Assembly (NCBI GenBank): GCA_020832135.1
Contig: JAFIFG010000111.1
Span: forward strand, 62,001-126,000
Direction of reading: 5' to 3'
DNA from: Clostridiaceae bacterium
Lineage (GTDB): Bacteria > Bacillota > Clostridia > Peptostreptococcales > Natronincolaceae
DNA: 64,000 nt
In this document: in pieces, positions 38,780 to 47,918 of the stretch
Layout: the number at the start of each line of letters is the position of its first letter
Numbering within the stretch: position 1 is the first letter of the stretch
Notes under the pieces: generated by a model
The model's database searches: none
What the model was told of the DNA's origin: nothing
The model's input: only the letters and a program-made list of their open reading frames with translations
Program-made: the position numbers and the translations under genes

Positions 38780-39808
38780 TATAGCATAATTATCTTTTTT
38801 AATTACTCTACCTACTACAGCATAGTCATTTTGTCCCTTTACTTGTAACCTTTCTAATGCACTTTCAATATCATCTGGGTCAATGGCCAACAGAAGACCT
38901 CCCGAGGTTTGTGGATCATATAATGTATCTTCTAAAGCAACTTTAATTGGAGTGATGATTTTAACTCTATCTTCAATATACTTCTTATTTGCGTACATAC
39001 CTGCAGGAATAATACCCATCTCAGCAAATTCTAATGCCCCCTTGATTAAAGGTACTTTATCACTAAATATTTCTAAAGTAATATTACTAGCTTTTGCCAT
39101 TTCATAACTGTGGCCTAAAAATCCAAATCCTGTAATGTCAGTGCATGCAGAAATCCTTAAATCCTCTACAGCTTCAAAGGCATATTTATTTAAAGTTACC
39201 ATGGTTTTAATTGCTGCATTATATTGTTCCTCAGATGTTAAATCAGCTTTAATCGCTGTATTTAATATTCCAGTCCCTAAAGGTTTTGTTAAAAGTAAAT
39301 AATCCCCTTCTTTGGCCCCACTATTAGCTAAGACTTTCTGAGGATGGATAATACCCGTGACGGATAATCCATATTTAGGTTCATTGTCCTCTACGGTATG
39401 TCCTCCTACTAATAATGCACCTGCCTCAATAACTTTATCTGCACCACCTTTTAATATTTCTTTCAACACATCAATTTCTAGGCAATTGGGGAAACACACA
39501 ATATTCATAGCAGTTAAAGGTTTTCCTCCCATGGCATAGACATCACTTAGAGAATTAGCAGCAGCTATTTGACCATAGATATAAGGGTCATCAACCACTG
39601 GTGTAAAAAAATCTAAGGTTTGTATTAAAGCAGTTTTATCATTTAATTTATATACAGCAGCATCATCAGCAGTGTCTAAAGAAACTAACAAATTGTCATT
39701 TTCTACTTTCGGCAAATGGCACAGTACCTGTGCCAGGACATCAGGTCCTATTTTAGCCGCTCAGCCACCACTTTGTGTCAGTTCAGTAAGTCTTTTGAAA
39801 GTTGTCAA
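38768..39808 (-). CDS. selD: selenide, water dikinase SelD, itself a selenoprotein (TGA = Sec16)
   Basis: SelD makes selenophosphate, the selenium donor for SelA. The coding region is 346 residues and runs through an in-frame TGA at 39761-39763. The N-terminus reads [15 protein letters not shown]-Sec-AAKIGP, placing Sec at the usual catalytic Cys/Sec position three residues before the essential Lys. Start is TTG 39808, seven bases after AGGAGG. A conventional call would begin at 39715 and lose the active site. Downstream of the TGA, GGCACAG-GTA-CTGTGCC (39734-39718) forms a perfect seven-pair hairpin with a G-first loop, suitable as a bacterial SECIS. It follows the comEA-like gene by 35 bases. 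Confidence 0.95.
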
Positions 39809-39843
39809 ATTCAACTCCTCCTATCTTTATTCGAGCCTCTTAT

Positions 39844-40449
39844 TTATCTAGCTACAATTTTATCTTTTATATCATTAAATTTAGCTTCTCCTATTCCACT
39901 GACCCTCTGTATTTCTTCAATAGATTTAAATGGTCCTTCTGTATTTCTATAGTCTACAATCCTATTGGCCAATGTGCTACCAATTCCTGTCAAAGTCTCT
40001 AATTCGCTTTGACTTGCTTTATTGATGTTTATTTTAGTATAATTTTGATTCATAGCATCTGCAGTATAAATGACTGGCATATTTTCATCCTCTTTAGAAG
40101 GGATATAGATAAATTCTTCATCAAAAATTTTTTTTGCTAGATTTACTTTGCTTCTATCTGCAGTGTTTTTCAAACCTCCTGCAACTTCAACTGCATCAAA
40201 AATCCTTGCATCTTTTTGTAATTTATAAATGCCTGGGTGTATTATTTCTCCTTCTATATGAATTATTATCTTATTATCCAATACAGCTGTTTCTGCTTGC
40301 ACTTGCACTTTTTTAATTTCTTTCTCTTGTGTATCACTTAAAATATATATCTCTTTTTTATCATTTATATAGCTTCTGAAAGAAATGGCTATCATCACTG
40401 TGATTGCAAAAACCACTAAAATAAGCTTTTGTTTTAAAGTAATTCTCAT
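39844..40449 (-). CDS. comEA: ComEA-like DNA-binding protein
   Basis: The 201-residue protein has an N-terminal membrane helix (about 8-26). An SLBB-type domain follows (IIHIEGEIIHPGIYKL, VEVAGGLKNTADRS), then two C-terminal helix-hairpin-helix motifs (ININKASQSELETLTGIGST, EEIQRVSGIGEAKFNDIKD). ComEA binds external DNA for uptake in competent Gram-positives. Without comEC nearby, natural competence cannot be claimed. GGAGG precedes ATG 40449. Confidence 0.88.
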   Translation of the reverse strand: MRITLKQKLILVVFAITVMIAISFRSYINDKKEIYILSDTQEKEIKKVQVQAETAVLDNKIIIHIEGEIIHPGIYKLQKDARIFDAVEVAGGLKNTADRSKVNLAKKIFDEEFIYIPSKEDENMPVIYTADAMNQNYTKININKASQSELETLTGIGSTLANRIVDYRNTEGPFKSIEEIQRVSGIGEAKFNDIKDKIVAR

Positions 40450-40561
40450 GTTTTATATCCTCCCTTTATAACATATAATTCATATCTTTGCAATAAAAGT
40501 GTTTCAATTAAACTAGTTCTATTATTTTGTTATTTTTTCCTCTAATTTTATAAATTTTCTC

Positions 40562-40590
40562 TTAAAATTTATAAAATTATCTGTTATACT
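40562..40590 (+). promoter_or_regulatory. promoter for dacF
   Basis: TTAAAA (40562-40567), a 17-base spacer and TATACT (40585-40590) precede the gene by about 38 bases. No clear forespore-sigma site was recognised. Confidence 0.45.
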
Positions 40591-40627
40591 AATAAAGTGA
40601 CGAAATGTACTAATCTTAAGGCTGGTG

Positions 40628-41974
40628 ATGATAATGTCAAGGAAGGTAATTATTGTAAGTTTTTTATTTATTCTGCTTTTTTCCTATGTAAATCTACTTA
40701 TAACTAATGCCGAACCTACTGTTACTGCTCCAAATGCAGTTTTAATTGATTATAAAACCGGTGAGGTGCTTTATGAAAAAAATGCCCATGAAATAACCTT
40801 TCCTGCCAGTACTACAAAGGTTATGACGGCGATTTTAGCTTTAGAAAATGCTGATTTGAATGATGTTATAGAAATTGACTATGATATACATGTAGGCGGA
40901 GCTGGAATGTATTTATTAAAGGGAGAAACCTTTACTGTTGAAGAATTTTTAAATGCTTTAATGATTAGATCTGCCAATGATGTTGCTGAAGCCTTAGCCA
41001 TTCATATTTCTGGTTCTGTTGAGGAGTTTGCTAGCTTAATGAATAAAAGGGCCAAAGAATTGGGGGCTTTTAATACTAATTTCACTAATCCCCATGGTAT
41101 GCCTGACGAGGACCATGTGACCACTGCCTACGATTTAGCTATGATAGGCCGTCATGCAATGACCTTTGATTTATTAAGGGAAATTGCCGCTAACGGTGAT
41201 ACTATAACATTTGAACCTACAGAGTTCACACCGGAGACAAGGTATTACAGAAATACTAATAGGTTTTTGTGGGGCACAGGTGCTGGTAACCAAATGTTAT
41301 ACAATGGAAGTTACACAAATATTAAATACGACATTATTGATGGCTTAAAAACTGGCTATACTAGAGCCGCAGGAAATTGTCTTATCTCCTCTGCCTATAA
41401 AGATGGTCATAGGCTTATTGGAGTTGTGTTAGGAGCACAAGGTGTAAATGTATATTCTGATACTAGAAGTATTATAGATTATGGTTATGACAACTATCAA
41501 TTACTTGATATCATAACTGAAGGAAGTTTTAAATTAGATGCTAATGTCAAAAATGGCATAGCAAATACCGTACCTCTTCATACAGCCACGGACCTTTCTG
41601 CCGCCTTACCTGCTTCTATGAATACTGCCGGGATAAATAAAGAAATTATACTCTCAGAAGATATTACAGCCCCTGTTTTACAAGGGGATGCTTTAGGAAA
41701 AGTTGTTTATTCTATCGGTGATGAAGTCCTAGGAGAAATAGATTTAATAGCGGGAGTTTCAATAGGGTCTATGTCACTAGTAAGAAGGGCTATGCAGCCT
41801 AGTATTATTATAGTTACCTTCATCATTTTATTTTTATTGTGGCAGTTATTAGTAATTTGTTTACGATTAAAAAAGAAAAAAATCAGAAGCTTTAGTATGA
41901 GGACACGTAACCGCTCTTATAGATTTAGTAACAGTCTTCTAAAAAGTGAATCCATCTATAAAAAAAGAAAGTAG
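40628..41974 (+). CDS. dacF: D-alanyl-D-alanine carboxypeptidase (peptidase S11)
   Basis: This penicillin-binding enzyme trims the terminal D-Ala of peptidoglycan stem peptides. It has about 448 residues: a signal segment (about 5-28), SxxK motif PASTTKVM (about 60), SxN motif RSANDVAEA and KTG motif DGLKTGYTRAAGN. A C-terminal PBP5 domain, a membrane anchor (about 394-415) and a basic tail follow. ATG 40628 is seven bases after AAGG; ATG 40634 is also possible. The dacF symbol is by type; other S11 paralogues are possible. Confidence 0.9.
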   Translation: MIMSRKVIIVSFLFILLFSYVNLLITNAEPTVTAPNAVLIDYKTGEVLYEKNAHEITFPASTTKVMTAILALENADLNDVIEIDYDIHVGGAGMYLLKGETFTVEEFLNALMIRSANDVAEALAIHISGSVEEFASLMNKRAKELGAFNTNFTNPHGMPDEDHVTTAYDLAMIGRHAMTFDLLREIAANGDTITFEPTEFTPETRYYRNTNRFLWGTGAGNQMLYNGSYTNIKYDIIDGLKTGYTRAAGNCLISSAYKDGHRLIGVVLGAQGVNVYSDTRSIIDYGYDNYQLLDIITEGSFKLDANVKNGIANTVPLHTATDLSAALPASMNTAGINKEIILSEDITAPVLQGDALGKVVYSIGDEVLGEIDLIAGVSIGSMSLVRRAMQPSIIIVTFIILFLLWQLLVICLRLKKKKIRSFSMRTRNRSYRFSNSLLKSESIYKKRK

Positions 41975-41975
41975 A

Positions 41976-42869
41976 TTATCTACTTTCTTTTTTGTTACCA
42001 AAAATTTCTTCCTTTAATCTTCTACCTGTAGGTGTATCTGCCAATCCTCCTAAAGCTGTCTCTCTAAGCTCCATTGGCAAGCTTCGTCCTACTTTGTACA
42101 TGGTGTCTACTACTTCATCAAAAGGAATTAAACTCGTTACTCCTGCTAAAGCTATTTCAGCAGATATTAATGCATTTGCAGCACCAAGTGCATTTCTATT
42201 TTCACAAGGAGATTCCACCAGGCCTGCTATAGGATCACACACCAAACCTAATATATTTTTTATACACATAGCTGCTGCATGTAAAGATGCCTCTGGTGAC
42301 CCACCCATTAATTCCACTGTTACCGCCGCTGCCATAGCAGCAGCAGAGCCAGTTTCCGCTTGACATCCACCTTCTGCACCAGCTACTGTAGCATTTTTTG
42401 AAATAATCATTCCTACTGCACTGGCGGTTATAAGACCTTCAATTAATCTTTCATCATCAATATTAAATTCCTCTGCCAATGTAATCAATGTACCGGGGAT
42501 GATACCAGAGGACCCTGCTGTAGGTGCTGCTACAATTTTCCCCATAGCGGCATTTACCTCCAATACTGCCATAGATCTACTTATAGCTTTACTCATGATA
42601 GATCCACAAACAGGTTGTCTTACTTTTTCTCTTCTATCCTCTAGTTTTTTAGCAGCTCCCCCGATTAATCCACTAACTGATTTTATATTTTCTGTTAGAC
42701 CTTTATTAACAGAAGCCTTCATAATTTCTAAGCTTTCCCTCATTGCTGCCTTTATCTCTTCTTCCGTAGTGCCTGATATAATTTTCTCTCTTTCTATCAT
42801 TATTTCATATATTTTTTTATTATGCTCTTTACATAAATCTAATAATTCATGCCCTTTAGAAAAATTCAT
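41976..42869 (-). CDS. sdaAA: L-serine dehydratase, iron-sulfur-dependent, alpha subunit
   Basis: This oxygen-sensitive [4Fe-4S] enzyme deaminates L-serine to pyruvate. The 297-residue protein carries the cluster cysteines in PVCGSIMSKA, MCIKNILGLVCDPIAG and VESPCENRN, plus the family stretch PTAGSSGIIPGTLITLAEE. It starts 21 bases after the beta subunit ends. Split alpha and beta subunits are the Firmicutes form. Its end abuts the converging dacF gene. Confidence 0.96.
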   Translation of the reverse strand: MNFSKGHELLDLCKEHNKKIYEIMIEREKIISGTTEEEIKAAMRESLEIMKASVNKGLTENIKSVSGLIGGAAKKLEDRREKVRQPVCGSIMSKAISRSMAVLEVNAAMGKIVAAPTAGSSGIIPGTLITLAEEFNIDDERLIEGLITASAVGMIISKNATVAGAEGGCQAETGSAAAMAAAVTVELMGGSPEASLHAAAMCIKNILGLVCDPIAGLVESPCENRNALGAANALISAEIALAGVTSLIPFDEVVDTMYKVGRSLPMELRETALGGLADTPTGRRLKEEIFGNKKESR

Positions 42870-42890
42870 TCCTTAGCACCAACCTTATCG

Positions 42891-43559
42891 TTATTTAATA
42901 CTTACTAAGTAAGCATTAGCTATATTCTCTGTATTTATTACACTTTTTACTGCTTCATCACTAATCATATCATCTGTCTCGATAATCATAAAGGCATTTT
43001 GTCCTCTATTATGCCTATATACCCGCATAAAGGCTATATTAATAGCATACTCAGCTAAAATAGCAGAAACTTTTGCTATAACTCCTGGTCTATCAGTATG
43101 GGCTATAATTAAGGTAACATACTCACCAGTAAACTCTAATTCTAAACCATTTATTTCTGTCACTACTATACTGCCTCCACCAATAGAGGAGCCTAAAATT
43201 TCAATTTTACTTCCATCGAACTTTTCTATAAGAACCTTTGCTGTATTAGGGTGAACATCTCCCAAATCTTCCTCTATAAATTCGAAATCCAACCCCTGTT
43301 TTTTAGCTAAGTCGAAGGAAAATTTTATCTTCTCATCATCAGGATCAAAACCTAAAATACCACCAAGTATAGCTTTGTCTGTGCCATGTCCTTTATAGGT
43401 TTTCCCAAAGGAACCATGAAGTAAAAATGTTACTTTCTTTATATCTCCTCCCGAAATTTTATAAGCCACCTTTCCAATTCTACAAGCACCTGCTGTATGG
43501 GAACTAGATGGTCCAATCATATTGGGTCCTACAATGTCAAACATACTAAAATCCTTCAT
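42891..43559 (-). CDS. sdaAB: L-serine dehydratase, iron-sulfur-dependent, beta subunit
   Basis: The 222-residue subunit begins MKDFSMFDIVGPNMIGPSSSHTAGA, the family signature, and ends with an ACT domain (YVTLIIAHTDRPGVIAKVSAI) that may sense an amino acid. It forms the active dehydratase with SdaAA downstream. It is separated from ridA by a terminator at 43606-43640, so it should have its own promoter. Confidence 0.96.
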   Translation of the reverse strand: MKDFSMFDIVGPNMIGPSSSHTAGACRIGKVAYKISGGDIKKVTFLLHGSFGKTYKGHGTDKAILGGILGFDPDDEKIKFSFDLAKKQGLDFEFIEEDLGDVHPNTAKVLIEKFDGSKIEILGSSIGGGSIVVTEINGLELEFTGEYVTLIIAHTDRPGVIAKVSAILAEYAINIAFMRVYRHNRGQNAFMIIETDDMISDEAVKSVINTENIANAYLVSIK

Positions 43560-43605
43560 TATAACATACTCCTTTAAAATATATTTAGAGGTATTGCAAA
43601 AACTT

Positions 43606-43640
43606 AAATAAAGTGGTCATTTTACATGGCCACTTTATTT
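43606..43640 (-). terminator. terminator between ridA and sdaAB
   Basis: Arms AAATAAAGTGG (43606-43616) and CCACTTTATTT (43630-43640) pair perfectly. A second partial copy of the right arm follows at about 43647. The minus-strand downstream U tract is weak, so read-through to sdaAB is possible. Confidence 0.7.
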
Positions 43641-43658
43641 AGTATTCCACTTTATTTA

Positions 43659-44045
43659 CTATTCTACTACAGCTATAGCTTCAATTTCAACCCCTACATC
43701 TTTGGGTAACCTTGCTACTTCTACACAAGCTCTAGCAGGTTTATTTTCATTAAAATACTCACTATAAACTTCATTTATAAGGGAGAACTCATCCATATTT
43801 TTTATGAACACCGTTGTCTTTGCAACATTTTTAAAGGTAAGTCCTTCTTCTTGCAATATAGCCTTCAAGTTTTCTAAAGCTTGCTTTGTTTGTTCTTTAA
43901 TATCCTGAGAAACAATTTCCATACTCTTTGGATCCATAGGTAACTGACCCGATATAAACATTAGATTTCCAACCTTCACAGCTTGTGAATACGGTCCAAT
44001 GGCGGCGGGAGCTTTTTCAGTATTAATTGATTTTATCATTGTCAT
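43659..44045 (-). CDS. ridA: RidA-family enamine/imine deaminase
   Basis: RidA hydrolyses reactive 2-aminoacrylate and related imines. The 128-residue protein has [20 protein letters not shown] (residues about 6-25), GQLPMDP, and the catalytic-Arg region [15 protein letters not shown], all expected of archetypal RidA. It lies 16 bases after the YheO-type regulator and just before the serine dehydratase genes. Serine dehydration releases 2-aminoacrylate, so the neighbourhood makes biochemical sense. Confidence 0.94.
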   Translation of the reverse strand: MTMIKSINTEKAPAAIGPYSQAVKVGNLMFISGQLPMDPKSMEIVSQDIKEQTKQALENLKAILQEEGLTFKNVAKTTVFIKNMDEFSLINEVYSEYFNENKPARACVEVARLPKDVGVEIEAIAVVE

Positions 44046-44061
44046 TCATCCTCCTCTTAAA

Positions 44062-44712
44062 TTAATTCCCTACTCTAATTTCGTCTAAATAATTGTATAT
44101 AGTATATCGAGAAACACATAGAATTTTCGCTACATAATCAATAGCTCCTTTAATTAAAAATGCTCCTTGTTCATCTAGCTTCTTAACGATATTTACTTTT
44201 TCTTCTTTATTCATATAGGAGACTGGTTTACCATAGGCATCTAAAGTTCCTGCAACAATATTCATTAATACATCATTAACATTGTTGTTTAGAGAATCAC
44301 TAGGTGGATTCACATCTTCCCTTGTATCTGTTTGTAAAAGTTCCTCAAATACTTTTTGGGCCACCACAAACTCAGAAACATCAATGTTTATACATAAACA
44401 CCCAATAATTTTACTGTTTTCATCTCTAACAAACATAGTGGAAGATTTTAAAGCTCTACCATCTGAACTTTTATTTTTATAATTTAATATATTATCAGCA
44501 TCATTCCCTTTTCTAATAGCCTCAACTCCTACGTCTAACATAGGACTACCTACTGACCTTCCAGTAATGTGTCCATTATATATTGACACAATAGACTTCT
44601 TAGAATCTTTTATTTCGTGTAAAACAACTTCACAGTGCTTCCCAAATGTTTTAGCAATTCCTTCAACCAAGGGAATCATACTCTTTAATACAGGGTGCAG
44701 TTTGTTATCCAT
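44062..44712 (-). CDS. YheO-type PAS/HTH transcriptional regulator
   Basis: The 216-residue protein has an N-terminal YheO-like PAS domain (MIPLVEGIAKTFGKHCEVVL, residues about 13-32; GCLCINID). A C-terminal HTH_22 helix-turn-helix follows (AIDYVAKILCVSRYTIYNYL, about 190-209). Relatives such as DauR control amino-acid catabolism genes. Its position directly before ridA and near sdaAB-sdaAA suggests it controls them in response to an amino acid or imine, which is inference. Confidence 0.85.
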   Translation of the reverse strand: MDNKLHPVLKSMIPLVEGIAKTFGKHCEVVLHEIKDSKKSIVSIYNGHITGRSVGSPMLDVGVEAIRKGNDADNILNYKNKSSDGRALKSSTMFVRDENSKIIGCLCINIDVSEFVVAQKVFEELLQTDTREDVNPPSDSLNNNVNDVLMNIVAGTLDAYGKPVSYMNKEEKVNIVKKLDEQGAFLIKGAIDYVAKILCVSRYTIYNYLDEIRVGN

Positions 44713-44728
44713 AGTCTCCTCCTTTACT

Positions 44729-47194
44729 TTACTTTACAACAATATTAACTAACTTTTTAGGTACAGCAATGATCTTCTTAATTTCCTTCTCTTCTATTGA
44801 TTGTTGTACCTTTTGGTTTTCAAGAGCTATTTTTTCCATTTCCTCCTTTGTAGTATTAGATGGCACCATTAATTTTTCCTTCACTTTTCCATTTACTTGT
44901 ATAACAATTTCAATTTCATCCTGTACGATAGCTTTAGGGTCATATTGTGGCCACTCACTTAAATAAACATTTGTACTTTTACATAACTTCTCCCAAAGCT
45001 CTTCTGTTACATGAGGTGCGAAAGGAGATAATAGTAGAACTACTGTCTCAATAGCCTCTCTGAATAACTCACCATTAATATTTTCTCTATCTATCTCCTT
45101 ATACTTATATAATTCATTTACTAACTCCATAATACCACTTACAGCAGTATTAAAGTTAAATCTTTCTTCTATATCCTCCGTTACTCTTTTAACGGTTTTG
45201 TGAATCATATAATGAATAGCTTTATCTTGTTTTGTCATCCCAGCCACTGTATTATCAAACATATTATTTTGTAAAGCTTCATCTACAAGACGCCATACAC
45301 GATTTAAAAATCTAAAGCAACCTTCTACACCTTGATCACTCCACTCTAAATCCCTTTCAGGTGGTGCTGCAAATAATACAAATAATCTAGCAGTATCTGC
45401 TCCGTATTTTTCAATAATCTCCCCAGGACTTACTGTATTACCTTTAGATTTTGACATTTTTGCTCCATCTTTCAAGACCATTCCTTGGGTCAATAGATTG
45501 CTAAATGGTTCATCTATATCTATTAAATCTAGATCCCTTAGTACCTTAGTAAAAAATCTGGAGTATAACAAGTGTAGGATAGCATGTTCTACACCACCGA
45601 TATACTGATCAACAGACATCCAGTAATTACCCTTTTCTTTATCAAAAGGTAATTTAGTATTCTTAGGATCTGTATACCTTAAGAAGTACCATGATGAATC
45701 CACAAATGTATCCATTGTATCAGTTTCTCTTTGTGCTAATTCGCCACATTTAGGACATTCAGTATGCATAAATGCTTCACTTGTTGTTAAAGGTGAAAGT
45801 CCCTCACCTTTAAATTGAACATCCACAGGAAGTTCTACAGGTAAATTCTCTTCCTCCACTGGTACAATACCACAGGTATCACAGTATACTATGGGAATAG
45901 GTGTACCCCAGTATCTCTGTCTAGACAACAACCAATCCCTCAGTCTATAGCTATCAGTTCTTTTGCCAGCACCATTTTTTTCAATCATTTCACTAATCTT
46001 AGTAAAGGCCTCTTTGCTGGAAAGTCCATCAAATTCTCCTGAATTTATCATAATACCATCATCACTGTAGGCTATGTCTTCAAGGACAAAATCTTCTTCT
46101 CCAGTAGGCTTAATAACAGGCACTACATCAATATTGTATTTTCTTGCAAAATCTAAGTCTCTTTGGTCATGGGCTGGAACTGCCATAATAGCTCCTGTTC
46201 CATAATCAGCTAAAACATAATTTGCTATATAGATAGGTGTTTTTCTTCCTGATATCGGATTAATACAATATTGACCTATAAATAAGCCCTCTTTTTCTGC
46301 ATCATTAGATGTTCTTTCTATATCAGAAATATGTTGAAGTTTATTTACAAATTCATTAACAGATATTTCATACTCAGTTCCTTTAGTTAGTTCTTCAACA
46401 TAAGGATGTTCAGGTGCTAATACCATATAGGTAGCACCAAATATTGTATCAGGACGAGTAGTAAATACCTTTAAGGAGTTAGAGAAATTCTCAATTTTAA
46501 ATTCTATTTCTGCACCTGTACTTTTGCCTATCCAGTTTTCCTGCATAAGTTTTACTTTATTAGGCCAACCTTCTAATAATTTTATATCTTCCAATAACGT
46601 ATCTGCATATTCTGTTATTTTGAAGTACCATTGGTTTAGCTTCTTTTTCCCAACATTACTATCACATCTTTCACATTGTCCACCGACAACTTGTTCGTTG
46701 GCTAGTACGGTTTCACAAGAAGGGCACCAATTTACCCTTGATTCCTTTTTATAGGCTAGTCCTTTATTATAGAACTGTAGAAATAACCACTGTGTCCACT
46801 TATAATAGTCTTGGTTGCAGGTAGCAACTTCCCGACTCCAATCATAGCTTAAACCCAATGTGCTAAGTTGCTCCTTCATATCTTTAATATTTTCTTGTGT
46901 CCAGCTATCAGGGTGTATCCCATGTTTAATGGCAGCATTTTCAGCCGGTAATCCAAAAGCATCCCAACCCATAGGGTGTAATACATTGAAACCTTTCATT
47001 TTTTTATACCTTGCCACTACATCTCCTATGGAATAATTCCTCACATGTCCCATATGTATTTTTCCTGATGGATAAGGAAACATCTCTAAGACATAATATT
47101 TAGGTTGATCTTCATGGGTAGATGCAAATATTTCTTTTTCCTCCCACTGATTTTGCCACTTTTGTTCTATTTTTTTAAAATCATAATTACTCAT
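44729..47194 (-). CDS. leuS: leucyl-tRNA synthetase
   Basis: This class I synthetase of 821 residues charges tRNA-Leu. The HIGH motif is HMGHVRNY (about residue 47) and KMSKS is KMSKSKGN (about 580). The CP1 editing domain includes [12 protein letters not shown] and [15 protein letters not shown]. Zinc-binding cysteines are in CPSCETV and CERC. A T-box riboswitch with a Leu (CUU) specifier lies upstream. The gene ends 16 bases before the YheO-type regulator, so read-through is likely. Confidence 0.97.
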   Translation of the reverse strand: MSNYDFKKIEQKWQNQWEEKEIFASTHEDQPKYYVLEMFPYPSGKIHMGHVRNYSIGDVVARYKKMKGFNVLHPMGWDAFGLPAENAAIKHGIHPDSWTQENIKDMKEQLSTLGLSYDWSREVATCNQDYYKWTQWLFLQFYNKGLAYKKESRVNWCPSCETVLANEQVVGGQCERCDSNVGKKKLNQWYFKITEYADTLLEDIKLLEGWPNKVKLMQENWIGKSTGAEIEFKIENFSNSLKVFTTRPDTIFGATYMVLAPEHPYVEELTKGTEYEISVNEFVNKLQHISDIERTSNDAEKEGLFIGQYCINPISGRKTPIYIANYVLADYGTGAIMAVPAHDQRDLDFARKYNIDVVPVIKPTGEEDFVLEDIAYSDDGIMINSGEFDGLSSKEAFTKISEMIEKNGAGKRTDSYRLRDWLLSRQRYWGTPIPIVYCDTCGIVPVEEENLPVELPVDVQFKGEGLSPLTTSEAFMHTECPKCGELAQRETDTMDTFVDSSWYFLRYTDPKNTKLPFDKEKGNYWMSVDQYIGGVEHAILHLLYSRFFTKVLRDLDLIDIDEPFSNLLTQGMVLKDGAKMSKSKGNTVSPGEIIEKYGADTARLFVLFAAPPERDLEWSDQGVEGCFRFLNRVWRLVDEALQNNMFDNTVAGMTKQDKAIHYMIHKTVKRVTEDIEERFNFNTAVSGIMELVNELYKYKEIDRENINGELFREAIETVVLLLSPFAPHVTEELWEKLCKSTNVYLSEWPQYDPKAIVQDEIEIVIQVNGKVKEKLMVPSNTTKEEMEKIALENQKVQQSIEEKEIKKIIAVPKKLVNIVVK

Positions 47195-47238
47195 GTATGC
47201 AATTTTCCTCCTTCAAATAGTAATTTTCTTAAGTAAGC

Positions 47239-47440
47239 AAAAAAACTTTCATGTCTATTTAGGGACGGATTAAATTCCGCGGTACCACCCTAATTGACAG
47301 AAAGTCCTCTTCAATGGTTTATAAAGGGAACCACCCTAATAGCTTTAACTTTTAAGTAAGGCAAGTTCAACAATATACTTTATTGATTTTCACCAACCAT
47401 CAACTCTCTAAAAAAGTATATATACGTTTACTACTCCTTA
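47239..47440 (-). promoter_or_regulatory. T-box riboswitch for leuS
   Basis: The leader carries the T-box sequence AGGGTGGTACCGCGG (47291-47277). A stem I region has AGAGAGTTGATGG and GGTGAAAATCAAT, and GAACTTGCC holds a CTT specifier at 47365-47363, matching leucine. The terminator uses CTTTCTGTCAATTAGGG and CCCTAAATAGACATGAAAG followed by seven T residues. Uncharged tRNA-Leu should stabilise the antiterminator and turn leuS on. A second ATTAGGGTGGT copy lies upstream at 47340-47330. Confidence 0.93.
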
Positions 47441-47515
47441 TACTATTTAACATATAATTAAATTTTATTCTATTCTTTTAATAATTAAAAAATATTATGT
47501 ATATATAATAGTAAA

Positions 47516-47896
47516 TTATACACCATCTTCAATTATTTTGTCAATATTTATAATTGTTGCATCTTTCCAAATTCCTTCTATATTATAAAACTCTCTATCT
47601 TCTTTTGAAAATATATGTATAATTATATCTCCATAGTCAAGTAAAATCCATCCTCCACTATTATAACCTTCTTTATGTGACGGATATATTTCTTCTTCCT
47701 GCAGTTTGTTTTTGACATCATCTGCAAGAGATTTCGCTTGTCTAATGGAAGAAGCACTAGTAATCACAAAATAATCACACAAAGTTGATATATTATTTAA
47801 ATCTAATACGACTATGTCGCTACCTAATTTATCATCAATGGTTTTAACTGCTTTAGATACTATTTCGAATGTTGTATTGTTCATTTCATTATTCAT
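47516..47896 (-). CDS. rsfS: ribosomal silencing factor RsfS
   Basis: The 126-residue protein has the family stretch VLDLNNISTLCDYFVITSA (about residues 31-49), then GYNSGGWILLDYGDIIIHIF. RsfS binds L14 and blocks subunit joining in starvation. AGGAGG lies six bases before ATG 47896. It is part of the nadD-yqeK-LCP-rsfS neighbourhood, here with a cation exchanger inserted. Confidence 0.95.
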   Translation of the reverse strand: MNNEMNNTTFEIVSKAVKTIDDKLGSDIVVLDLNNISTLCDYFVITSASSIRQAKSLADDVKNKLQEEEIYPSHKEGYNSGGWILLDYGDIIIHIFSKEDREFYNIEGIWKDATIINIDKIIEDGV

Positions 47897-47918
47897 TTCA
47901 TTCCTCCTAATAGTTCAC

